Assembly: GCF_051133435.1 (NCBI RefSeq)
Contig: NZ_JBPGNY010000002.1
Coordinates: 310,001-374,000 of the forward strand
DNA: 64,000 nt
Source: JAAYAO01 sp051133435
Lineage (GTDB): Bacteria > Actinomycetota > Actinomycetes > Propionibacteriales > Propionibacteriaceae
Reading direction: 5' to 3'
Below the pieces are notes generated by a model that did no database searches, was not told the origin of the DNA, and was given only the letters and a program-made list of their open reading frames with translations. Numbering within the stretch: position 1 is the first letter of the stretch; each line of letters starts with the position of its first letter. The translations under genes were made by a program, and so were the position numbers. This document shows, piece by piece, positions 1 through 7,801 of the stretch.

Positions 1-2
1 GC

Positions 3-1391
3 TCCCCCCAGCAAGCGCCCGGCGACGAGGGCTACCAGCCGATTCGACGCGACGACGGCGACCCCGTGGTGCCCCGTCCGGTGGTGGAAGCTCCGCAACC
101 GGTGGGCATCACGATGCAGCCGCCCCGACGCGGAATCCCGGTGGATCCCACCACCGGCCTGCAGCAAACCGGGGAGGCGGACGAACGGGACGCGGCCGAG
201 CCGGACGATGACAAGCCCCGGGCGGACGACAAGCCCCGGGCGGACGACAAGCACAGTGCCGACGACAAGCCTCGTCTCGAAGACAAGCCCCGTGCCGTAG
301 ACAAGCCCCGCCCCGAAGGCAAGCACCCTGCCGACGACAAGCGCGCCGACGAGCTCGACACCGCGGCTGAGCCGCGGCCGAGTGATGCCGCCGCGCAGGA
401 CGCCGATCCGGCCGAGGCGAATCCCTATGCCCGTCCTGCCGCCGGCGAAGAACCCGAACCAGTACGGCCCCCGCGATCCGATATCGACCCGAGCAATCGG
501 ATCGCCGCCGGAGAACTGGTCGACAAACTCAACGAACCCCCGGCCCCCAAGGCCACCCGGGGTCTGCGGGCCCTGTTCAATATGGCCCCTTCGGCGAAGG
601 AACAGGCCGAGATGGCCGATCAGGCCCGGCTCCGGCGCACCTTCGAACGGCCGATCACGATCATGGTGGCCAACCCCAAGGGTGGGGTCGGCAAGACCCC
701 GGTGTCCCTGCTGCTGGCGGCCACCTTCGGCACCGCCCGTGGTGGCGGGGTGGTGGCCTGGGACAACAACGAACTGCGCGGCACGATGCCCGACCGTTCG
801 GTCTCCCAGCATCGCCTCAACGTCCGTGACCTGCTGGCGAACTCCGAGAAGCTCCGCACCTCCGGGGCCGGGTTCACCGATGTGGCCAAGCTGCTGAACC
901 ATCAGGCGGCCGGCAACTTCCACACCCTGGGCTCGACCCAAACCTCGGGCAACTCGATCAGCCGCACCGAGTTCGAGGCGGTACACGAGATTCTCGGACG
1001 ATTCTTCGAGTTGATTGTGGTCGACACCGGCAACAACGAGGCCGCCCCCAACTGGCTGGCCGCGGCCGCCAAGGCCGATTGCCTGGTGGTGCCCACCAAG
1101 TGGCGCAAGGACAGTCTGATTCCGGCCGCCCGGATGTTGGAGTCGATGCAGGACATCAACCCCGAATTGCTCGATCGCACCTTGGTGGTGGCGACCAATG
1201 CCCCGGCCGAGGCGCAGAAGGAGTCGCGGCGCACCGCGTCCAAGTGGTTCGGTACCCGCCATCAGGTCTTCGAGATTCCGACCGACCCGCACATCGCCGA
1301 GGGCGACGTGTTGAACTACGACAAGTTGCTGCCGGCCACACGACGGGCGGTGCAGGTGATCGCGGCCGCGATCGTCAAGATGCTCGACTGA
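3..1391 (+). CDS. MinD/ParA-like ATPase, 5' end beyond window
   Basis: The frame is open to the left edge with no stop, so the gene probably starts outside the window; a GTG at 66 is the first start visible inside. The N-terminal ~165 residues are charged, Pro/Asp/Lys-rich and contain a hexapeptide repeat, probably disordered. The C-terminal ~240 residues form a SIMIBI ATPase fold with a deviant Walker A, NPKGGVGKTPVSLLLA (around 664-711), and a Walker B-like FELIVVDTGNN near 1006. The residue after GKT is Pro instead of the usual Thr/Ser. Such ParA/MinD-like proteins act in partitioning, protein positioning or type VII secretion; no ParB or ESX partner is visible here, so the role is open. 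Its end faces the BlaI-type gene. Confidence 0.8.
   Translation, partial: SPQQAPGDEGYQPIRRDDGDPVVPRPVVEAPQPVGITMQPPRRGIPVDPTTGLQQTGEADERDAAEPDDDKPRADDKPRADDKHSADDKPRLEDKPRAVDKPRPEGKHPADDKRADELDTAAEPRPSDAAAQDADPAEANPYARPAAGEEPEPVRPPRSDIDPSNRIAAGELVDKLNEPPAPKATRGLRALFNMAPSAKEQAEMADQARLRRTFERPITIMVANPKGGVGKTPVSLLLAATFGTARGGGVVAWDNNELRGTMPDRSVSQHRLNVRDLLANSEKLRTSGAGFTDVAKLLNHQAAGNFHTLGSTQTSGNSISRTEFEAVHEILGRFFELIVVDTGNNEAAPNWLAAAAKADCLVVPTKWRKDSLIPAARMLESMQDINPELLDRTLVVATNAPAEAQKESRRTASKWFGTRHQVFEIPTDPHIAEGDVLNYDKLLPATRRAVQVIAAAIVKMLD
207..350 (+). repeat. 18-bp in-frame tandem repeat (DDKPRA units)
   Basis: Eight consecutive 18-nt units encode variants of Asp-Asp-Lys-Pro-Arg-Ala. The first two are almost identical in DNA; later ones diverge (DDKHSA, EDKPRA, VDKPRP, EGKHPA, DDKRAD). 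The result is a zwitterionic low-complexity linker in front of the ATPase domain. Copy number may vary between strains by slippage. Confidence 0.85.
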
Positions 1392-1424
1392 GTTCGAGCA
1401 GGGGGCGGGCCGGGTAGTAGCGGC

Positions 1425-1808
1425 TCAGGCGGTACGCGGGGCCGAGCTGTGCATCGCCCGGTCGATCGCCGGCGCCAGCGCCAGCAGGTCGGCCTTGCCG
1501 AGCCGGTCGGCGAACTCCGCCAGGGCAACCGCGCGGTCGCCACCGGCGTCGGCCAGTTCTTCCATCATGGTGTCGGCGACCATCACCGCCCGGGAGGCGG
1601 CGGGGTAATACAGCCACGCGCGTCCCGAACGCTTGCGCTTGACCCGGCCCTTCTTGGCCAGCCGGTCGAGCACGGTCAGGATGGTCGTGTAAGCAAGATC
1701 ACGCTCGGTGGTGATGTCGGCGTGCACCGCGCGAACCGATACCGGTTCGTCCTGCGCCCACAACGCTTCCATGACGCGAAGTTCGAGGTCACCGAGGGCA
1801 GTAGGCAT
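1425..1808 (-). CDS. BlaI/MecI-family transcriptional repressor
   Basis: A 127-residue winged-helix protein of the BlaI/MecI/CopY family. It opens with the family pattern GDLELRVMEALWAQDEPVSV, followed by the recognition-helix region AYTTILTVLDRLAKKGRVKR and a C-terminal dimerisation part. Length is normal for the family. No BlaR/MecR-type sensor protease is adjacent, so how the repressor would be released is unclear. It is divergent from cydABDC, with 119 bp between the start codons, so it may control its own gene and the cytochrome bd operon. In mycobacteria a BlaI homologue controls beta-lactamase and respiratory genes, which makes this plausible, but control of cyd here is an inference. 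Confidence 0.88.
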   Translation of the reverse strand: MPTALGDLELRVMEALWAQDEPVSVRAVHADITTERDLAYTTILTVLDRLAKKGRVKRKRSGRAWLYYPAASRAVMVADTMMEELADAGGDRAVALAEFADRLGKADLLALAPAIDRAMHSSAPRTA

Positions 1809-1841
1809 ACCTCACACCCTACCCTTTCTACTACGTGATGT

Positions 1842-1855
1842 CGTTACTTTTAACG
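1842..1855. promoter_or_regulatory. Inverted repeat in the blaI-like/cydA intergenic region
   Basis: A perfect inverted repeat, CGTTA-CTTT-TAACG, lies 34 bp from the BlaI-type start codon. A TACTAC element (1829-1834) lies on its repressor side and a GTAGTA element (1912-1917) sits close to cydA. These are candidate repressor sites; no other dyad is obvious in this divergent region. Confidence 0.45.
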
Positions 1856-1915
1856 AATCGACCTCTGAAACGTTCCCCAGTACGGAACCAGGTCGCGGAT
1901 TACGACCGGCCGTAG

Positions 1916-1921
1916 TACCTT
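1916..1921 (+). promoter_or_regulatory. Putative -10 (TACCTT) before cydA
   Basis: TACCTT lies 6 nt before the cydA ATG and no Shine-Dalgarno sequence is visible. This spacing recurs at many genes in the window and suggests a leaderless transcript. Confidence 0.4.
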
Positions 1922-1927
1922 GCTGGC

Positions 1928-3424
1928 ATGAGCCAGGAGACCATAGCCCGATGGCAATTCGGAATTACCACGGTCTACCACTTCTTCTTTGTCCCGATCA
2001 CCATCGCTCTTTCGTTGATGGTGGCGGTGATGCAGACGGCGTGGTACAAGACCCGCAAGGACAAGTATCTCAAACTCACCAAATTCTACGGCAAGTTGTT
2101 CCTGATCAACTTCGCCATGGGTGTAGTGACAGGCATTGTTCAAGAATTCCAGTTCGGTATGAACTGGTCGGAGTACTCCCGCTTCGTCGGTGACATTTTC
2201 GGTGCGCCCCTTGCGCTCGAAGCGTTGCTGGCCTTCTTCCTCGAATCAACCTTCCTGGGCCTGTGGATCTTCGGGTGGGACCGCCTGCCGAAGAAGATTC
2301 ACCTGCTGAGCATCTGGCTCGCAGCCATCGGCACCATGGTCAGCGCGTTCTTCATCCTGATCGCGAACTCGTTCATGCAGAACCCGGTCGGCTACGAAAT
2401 GGTCGGTGGCCGCGCCGAGATGGTCGACTTCGCCGCGGTGCTGTTCAACCCGGTCGCATTGATCACGATCGCGCACACCCTGACCGCCGCCTACATGGTG
2501 GCCGGCGCCCTGGTCGCAGCCATCGCCTTCTGGCACCTGGCCCGGATCAAGTCCAGCCACAGCGACGAGCAGCTCAGCGCCGCACTGGCCGATGAGAACT
2601 CCGACCTGCGCAGCTACCGCTGGGGTGCCAAGTTCGGCGCCTGGGTGCTGATCGCGGCCGGCCTGCTCACCGTCGTCACCGGCGACATTCAGGGCAAGGT
2701 GATGACCGACGCCCAGCCGATGAAGATGGCCGCCGCCGAGGCCCAGTACGAGACCGCCTCCGGCAAGGACGCGTCCTTCTCGCTGTTCACCATCGGCACC
2801 CTGGACGGCACCGAAGAGGTCTGGTCGCTGCGGGTGCCCTACGTGACCGCCTTCCTGGCCACCGGCTCGCTGAACGGCACCGTGGAGGGCATCAACCCGC
2901 TGAAGGAGAAGTACGCCGCCGAATACGGCGAGCTGGTCGAGCAGATCCGCTCCGAATACGGTGACGAGGTCGCCGATCGGATCACCTTCGCCCCGAACAT
3001 CCCGATCACCTACTGGTCGTTCCGTCTGATGATGGGCCTGGGTCTGATCTCGATGGTCGGCGGAATCATCATGCTGGCGGCCCTGCGCAAGGACAAGCTG
3101 CCGAAGGCCTCCCCGCTGCTCACCGCGGCCATGGTGCTGCTACCGCTGCTGCCCCTGTTCGCGAACTCGTTCGGCTGGATCTTCACCGAAATGGGCCGTC
3201 AGCCCTGGATCGTGCACACCCTGATGCCCACCATCATGGGCGTCTCCCCGGGCGTGCCGGCCGCCGTGGTGCTGGCGACGATGATCCTGTTCACGCTCGT
3301 CTACGGCATCCTCGCGGTGGTCGAGGTCAAGCTGCTGCTGAAGTACATCAAGATCGGGCTACCCGAGCCCACCCCGGTCGAACTACATGAGGACGACGAC
3401 GAACCGTTGTCGTTCGCGTACTGA
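1928..3424 (+). CDS. cydA: Cytochrome bd quinol oxidase subunit I
   Basis: A 498-residue multi-helix membrane protein and the catalytic subunit of cytochrome bd, which oxidises quinol and reduces oxygen at the d/b595 haems. The N-terminus ARWQFGITTVYHFFFVP carries the conserved His (about residue 18) that ligates a haem b. FMQNPVGYE and the later AHTLTAAYM segment match conserved haem and helix regions, and GRQPWIVHTLM near the C-terminus is the family GRQPW motif. The quinol-binding Q-loop looks short, as in actinobacterial and Gram-positive enzymes. It is the first gene of cydABDC and its promoter region is shared with a BlaI-type repressor. High-affinity respiration at low oxygen or under cytochrome c oxidase inhibition is the expected role. 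Confidence 0.97.
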   Translation: MSQETIARWQFGITTVYHFFFVPITIALSLMVAVMQTAWYKTRKDKYLKLTKFYGKLFLINFAMGVVTGIVQEFQFGMNWSEYSRFVGDIFGAPLALEALLAFFLESTFLGLWIFGWDRLPKKIHLLSIWLAAIGTMVSAFFILIANSFMQNPVGYEMVGGRAEMVDFAAVLFNPVALITIAHTLTAAYMVAGALVAAIAFWHLARIKSSHSDEQLSAALADENSDLRSYRWGAKFGAWVLIAAGLLTVVTGDIQGKVMTDAQPMKMAAAEAQYETASGKDASFSLFTIGTLDGTEEVWSLRVPYVTAFLATGSLNGTVEGINPLKEKYAAEYGELVEQIRSEYGDEVADRITFAPNIPITYWSFRLMMGLGLISMVGGIIMLAALRKDKLPKASPLLTAAMVLLPLLPLFANSFGWIFTEMGRQPWIVHTLMPTIMGVSPGVPAAVVLATMILFTLVYGILAVVEVKLLLKYIKIGLPEPTPVELHEDDDEPLSFAY

Positions 3425-3442
3425 GGGGCTGAGGAGTAGATC

Positions 3443-4477
3443 ATGGAAATCCTGCCAATCGTCTGGTTCATCCTCATCGCCGTGCTGTGGATCGGGTACT
3501 TCGTTCTCGAAGGCTTCGACTTCGGTGTCGGTATGCTGCTGCCCATCCTGGGCAAATCCGAGAAGGAACGCCGGGTCATGATCAACACGATCGGCCCGGT
3601 CTGGGACGGCAACGAGGTCTGGTTGCTGACCGCCGGCGGTGCGATCTTCGCCGCCTTCCCCGAGTGGTACGCCTCCCTGTTCAGCGGCCTGTACATTCCG
3701 TTGTTCCTGATCCTGCTCGCACTGATCGTGCGAGGGGTCGCCTTCGAATACCGCAGCAAGGCCTCCACCGCGGCCACCCGCCGCAAGTGGGACTGGTGCA
3801 TCATCTTCGGTTCCTTCGTGCCGGCCCTGGTCTGGGGCGTGGGCTTCGCGAACTTCGTCCGCGGCCTGCCGCTGGACGGCAACAAGATCATGGACCTGAC
3901 CGTCGGAAACTTCTTCGGTCTGTTCATGCCCTTCGCCCTGCTCGGCGGCATCCTCACCCTGACCCTGTTCCTGATGCACGGTGCGATCTTCATCTCGCTG
4001 AAGACCACCGGTGACATCCGGGTACGGGCCCGGGCGCTGGCCGGCAAGGTCGGCATCGTCGCCGCCGTGGCGATGGCCCTGTTCACCGTGTGGACCGCCA
4101 TCTCCTTCGGCAACGGCATCCTGAGCTGGGTGTGCGCCATCCTCGCGATCGCCGCGATGGTCGCCGCACTGTTCTTCAACTCCAAGGACCGCGAGGGCCT
4201 GGCCTTCATCTCCTCCGCGGTCGCCACCTTGGCGTTGACGGCCAGCTTCTTCGTCGCGATGTGGCCCAACGTCATCCCGTCCTCGCTCAACCCCGACTGG
4301 TCGTTGAGCATCTGGGATGCATCGTCCAGCAGCTACACGCTGACGATCATGACGGTGGCCGCCGGTGTGTTCACCCCGATCGTGCTGGCCTACACGGCCT
4401 GGACCTACTGGGTGTTCCGCAAGCGGATCAGCGTGAAGAACATTCCCGACCCGGTTGACGAGACCGTCACCACCTGA
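3443..4477 (+). CDS. cydB: Cytochrome bd quinol oxidase subunit II
   Basis: A 344-residue polytopic membrane protein. The N-terminal ILPIVWFILIAVLWIGYFVL helix and the following EGFDFG and PVWDGNEVWLL motifs are diagnostic for CydB. It pairs with CydA to form the bd oxidase core. It starts 18 bp after cydA, preceded by GAGGAG, and its stop overlaps the cydD start as TGATG, so it is co-translated with the exporter genes. Confidence 0.97.
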   Translation: MEILPIVWFILIAVLWIGYFVLEGFDFGVGMLLPILGKSEKERRVMINTIGPVWDGNEVWLLTAGGAIFAAFPEWYASLFSGLYIPLFLILLALIVRGVAFEYRSKASTAATRRKWDWCIIFGSFVPALVWGVGFANFVRGLPLDGNKIMDLTVGNFFGLFMPFALLGGILTLTLFLMHGAIFISLKTTGDIRVRARALAGKVGIVAAVAMALFTVWTAISFGNGILSWVCAILAIAAMVAALFFNSKDREGLAFISSAVATLALTASFFVAMWPNVIPSSLNPDWSLSIWDASSSSYTLTIMTVAAGVFTPIVLAYTAWTYWVFRKRISVKNIPDPVDETVTT

Positions 4478-6192
4478 TGGCGGGTCCGGTTCACCCGGGC
4501 CTGCTGCGCCGCGCCCGCGCGACCAGGCGCTACCTGGTCGCCGGGGCAGCGGTCGGATGTGCAACAGCCATCCTGGTCATCGGCCAGGCATGGCTGTTGT
4601 CGCGTCAGGTCTCTGGAGTTTTCTACACGGGTAGCTTCGACCCGGTACTGCGCTGGCTGCCCCTGCTGCTGGCCATTTTCGGCGGACGGGCCCTGCTGGC
4701 CTGGTTCAACACCTGGCTCGCCCAGCGGGCCGCCGCCGAGGTGAAATCCCAGCTCCGCCGCGACATCATGGCCGCCCGGCTCGCCCAGCCGGTGAACCCC
4801 CGCGCCTCCGCCTCGACCCTGGTCACCCTGATCACCCAGGGCCTGGACAACCTCGACGGCTACTTCTCCAAATACCTGCCGCAGTTGCTGCTGGCCGCCA
4901 CCGTCCCACTGATCGTGGGAGTGGCGATTCTCACCGAAGACCTGCTCTCGGCGGTGATCATCGCGGTCACCATCCCGCTGATCCCGATCTTCATGGCTCT
5001 GATCGGGTGGGCCACCGAGAAGTACGTGCAACGCCGCTGGCGGGTGCAGACCCGGCTGGCGCATCACTTCGCCGACCTGGTCGCCGGCCTGCCGACCCTG
5101 CAGGTCTTCGGCCGGGCCAGGGCACAGCTCAAGGGCCTGGAACTCACCGAGAAGAAGCACCGCCGCGAAACGATGGGCACCCTGCGGGTCGCCTTCCTCT
5201 CGGCGATGGCCCTGGAGCTGCTGTCCACCCTGTCGGTGGCGATCGTCGCGGTGACCGTCGGCCTGCGAGTGGTGGCCGGCGACATGGACCTCACCTCGTC
5301 GCTGTTCATCCTGATCCTGGCCCCGGAGGCCTACCTGCCGGTGCGGCAGGTCGGGGTGCACTTCCACGACTCCGCCAACGGGGTCGCCGCCGCCGAGGAG
5401 GCCTTCGCCGAGATCGAAGCCGGCGATGCGGTCACCGCCGGGGACGCCCGACGCACCCGTCCCGCCCCCGACCTGGCAGCCGCCACGATCCGCTTCGACG
5501 ACGTCGGCGCCACCTGGCCCGGCAGCGACACCCCCGCCCTGCGCGGGCTCAGCTTCGAGTGGTCACCCGGCGACGTGGTCGCCATCGCCGGAACCTCCGG
5601 TGGCGGCAAGTCGACCGCCCTGGCCGTGCTGCTCGGGTTCATCCCACCCGACCGGGGCCGCATCACGATCACCGGCGCCGATGCCGAAGCAGTGGGCCTG
5701 GACGAGGTGGACCTCGACTCCTGGCGCCGTCAGATCGCCTGGGTCGGCCAACACCCCGGCATGCTCGACGGCACCGTGGCCGACACGATCGCGCTGGGAA
5801 CCTCGACGCCCGACCGTCCGGCGGTCTCGCAGCAGATTCTGCGCACCACCCTGGACGCGGCCGGTGGTCAGGATCTGGCCCTGGACCGTGAGGTCGGTGA
5901 GGCCGGGGCCGGGCTGTCGTCGGGTGAACGACGCCGGGTGGCTCTGGCCCGGGCGCTGGTGCGGCTGGAACACGACGGTGGCCGGCTGCTGGTGCTGGAC
6001 GAGCCGACCGCCGGCATGGATGCCGACACCGAGGCCCGGGTGATCAACACCCTGCGCGCCACCGGCGTCGGGGCGATCGTGGTCACCCACCGTCCGGCCC
6101 TCTTGGCCGCGGCCGACCGGGTGATCCGGCTCAGCCCGGCTGCCGAACCGGCAGCGTCCGAGGCCGCCGACGCATCGGGCGGTGAGCGATGA
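4477..6192 (+). CDS. cydD: CydD half of the CydDC ABC exporter
   Basis: A 571-residue fused membrane-plus-ATPase ABC protein. About 320 residues of transmembrane domain are followed by a nucleotide-binding domain with Walker A GTSGGGKST, a signature read as LSSGERRRVALARAL and Walker B LLVLDEPTAGMD. CydDC is needed for assembly of cytochrome bd, probably through export of thiols or haem-related control in the periplasm. Position directly after cydB and the partner ABC gene after it support CydD rather than a generic exporter. The signature serine is preceded by Ser in place of Gly (LSSGE), a small variation. Confidence 0.94.
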   Translation: MAGPVHPGLLRRARATRRYLVAGAAVGCATAILVIGQAWLLSRQVSGVFYTGSFDPVLRWLPLLLAIFGGRALLAWFNTWLAQRAAAEVKSQLRRDIMAARLAQPVNPRASASTLVTLITQGLDNLDGYFSKYLPQLLLAATVPLIVGVAILTEDLLSAVIIAVTIPLIPIFMALIGWATEKYVQRRWRVQTRLAHHFADLVAGLPTLQVFGRARAQLKGLELTEKKHRRETMGTLRVAFLSAMALELLSTLSVAIVAVTVGLRVVAGDMDLTSSLFILILAPEAYLPVRQVGVHFHDSANGVAAAEEAFAEIEAGDAVTAGDARRTRPAPDLAAATIRFDDVGATWPGSDTPALRGLSFEWSPGDVVAIAGTSGGGKSTALAVLLGFIPPDRGRITITGADAEAVGLDEVDLDSWRRQIAWVGQHPGMLDGTVADTIALGTSTPDRPAVSQQILRTTLDAAGGQDLALDREVGEAGAGLSSGERRRVALARALVRLEHDGGRLLVLDEPTAGMDADTEARVINTLRATGVGAIVVTHRPALLAAADRVIRLSPAAEPAASEAADASGGER

Positions 6193-7754
6193 ACCTGCTG
6201 AAACAACTGCTGCGCGCGATTCCGCAGTACCCGATGCGGGTCGGGCTGTCGATTCTGTTCGCGGTCTGCGCCACCGGCGCCTCGGTCGGGTTGATGGGCT
6301 CGTCGGCCTACCTGCTGTCGCGGGCGGCAGAGATGCCCCCGGTGCTCTACCTGCTGGTGGTGATCACCAGCGTGCGCGCCTTCGGTGTGTCCCGGGCGGT
6401 CTTCCGCTACGTCGAACGGCTGGTCAGCCACGACCTGGCCCTGCGGATGCAGTCGGCACTGCGGCTGCGCAGCTACGACCGGCTGAGCCGCACCAGTTGG
6501 CTGGGCCGACACCGCGGCGACCTGCTGGTGCGGGTGATCACCGACGTCGAAGCGGTGATGGACCTGGTGGTGCGGGTCGCGCTGCCGTTCGTGTCCAGCG
6601 CCATCGTGGCGATCGCGGCCAGCACCATCATCGCGGTGTTCAACCCGATCAGTGGTCTGGCCCTGCTGCTGTCGGCGGTGCTCGCCGGTGCGGTGGTGCC
6701 CTGGCTGGCCCGGATGGCCTCCCGGCGCGCCGATACCGCCCTGGCCCCGGCCCGCGGTGAACTCGGCGAACAAGCCCACGAGATGGCTCGCGCGGCCACC
6801 GACCTGACCGCCTACGGGGCCGGCGGGGCCCACCTCGACCGGCTGATGGTGCTCGACACCCAACTGCGCAAGGCCGAGGAACGCACCACCGCCGTCCGGG
6901 CCCTGGCCGACGGGGCCCAGGTGCTGGCCGCCGCCTTCGCGATTCTCGTCGCGCTGCTCGTCGGTGGCCAGGCCGTGGTCGCCGGCGAACTCGACCGCAC
7001 CATGCTGGCGGTGCTGGTGCTCACCCCGCTGGCCCTGCACGAAGCCCTGGCCGCCCTGGCCGAGGCCGCCCAGACCGCCACCCGCGCCGGTGCCGCCCTG
7101 GCCCGGGTCTCCGATGTCCTGGAGGCCGATCAGGTCGGGGTGGGCGACCGCGAACTGGCCGACCCGGCGCCGGACCCCGGGCTGGCCGCCGAGGCGGTCA
7201 CCCTCGGCTGGCCCGGTCACCCGCCGGTTCTGCGTGACATCTCGCTGCGGGTCGACCCGGGCGAACGGGTGGCGGTGACCGGACGCTCGGGGGTCGGCAA
7301 GACCACCCTGGCCGCCACCGTGTTGGGGATGATCCCGCCGATGGCCGGCACCGTCGAGGCCCGCGGCCGGGTCGGCTACCTGGCCCAGGACGCGCACGTC
7401 TTCGACACCACGGTGGCCGAGAACGTCCGCATCGGTAACCGGGACGCCACCGACGACCAGATCACCACCGCGCTGACCCGTGCCGGGCTCGACCTCGACC
7501 CGCGCCGGATGGTCGGCGAACACGGGGGGCGACTCTCCGGTGGTGAGGGACGCCGCCTGGCGCTGGCCCGGCTGCTGGTCGGTGACTTCCAGGTCTATGT
7601 GCTGGACGAGCCCACCGAACACCTCGATGCCGAAACCGCCGAGGCGCTGATGGCCGATGTCTGGCAGGCCACCGCCGGGGCGCCGGTGTTGGTGATCACC
7701 CACGACCCGTTGGTGGTCGCCGCCTGTGATCGGGTGGTGCACCTCGGCCGCTGA
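6189..7754 (+). CDS. cydC: CydC half of the CydDC ABC exporter
   Basis: A 521-residue ABC exporter half with an N-terminal transmembrane domain and a C-terminal ATPase domain: Walker A GRSGVGKTTLAATVLG, signature LSGGEGRRLALARLL, Walker B YVLDEPTEHLD. It overlaps cydD by ATGA, so the heterodimer subunits are translationally coupled. The degenerate D-loop (EHLD) resembles other CydC proteins. It closes the cydABDC operon; the next gene starts 47 bp later with its own promoter-like hexamer. Confidence 0.94.
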   Translation: MNLLKQLLRAIPQYPMRVGLSILFAVCATGASVGLMGSSAYLLSRAAEMPPVLYLLVVITSVRAFGVSRAVFRYVERLVSHDLALRMQSALRLRSYDRLSRTSWLGRHRGDLLVRVITDVEAVMDLVVRVALPFVSSAIVAIAASTIIAVFNPISGLALLLSAVLAGAVVPWLARMASRRADTALAPARGELGEQAHEMARAATDLTAYGAGGAHLDRLMVLDTQLRKAEERTTAVRALADGAQVLAAAFAILVALLVGGQAVVAGELDRTMLAVLVLTPLALHEALAALAEAAQTATRAGAALARVSDVLEADQVGVGDRELADPAPDPGLAAEAVTLGWPGHPPVLRDISLRVDPGERVAVTGRSGVGKTTLAATVLGMIPPMAGTVEARGRVGYLAQDAHVFDTTVAENVRIGNRDATDDQITTALTRAGLDLDPRRMVGEHGGRLSGGEGRRLALARLLVGDFQVYVLDEPTEHLDAETAEALMADVWQATAGAPVLVITHDPLVVAACDRVVHLGR

Positions 7755-7789
7755 ACGGGCCGGGTCTTTCGTCCACCCACCGGGGTTGG

Positions 7790-7795
7790 GACAAT
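7790..7795 (+). promoter_or_regulatory. Putative -10 (GACAAT), leaderless
   Basis: GACAAT ends 6 nt before the ATG at 7802; no ribosome binding site is present. Confidence 0.35.
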
Positions 7796-7801
7796 CGACC
7801 C

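Noticed and set aside
207..350. CRISPR-like or minisatellite array
   Set aside because: The 18-bp units are contiguous and in frame with the protein; there are no spacers.
3301..4564. Long open frames antisense to cydB (up to 393 codons)
   Set aside because: They are mirror frames of high-G+C coding sequence; cydB is unambiguous from its family motifs and the antisense products have no recognisable domain.
5868..7742. A 624-codon antisense frame over cydC and the end of cydD
   Set aside because: Composition is rich in Gly, Arg, Gln and His as expected from antisense reading of GC-rich codons; the ABC proteins on the plus strand are clear.
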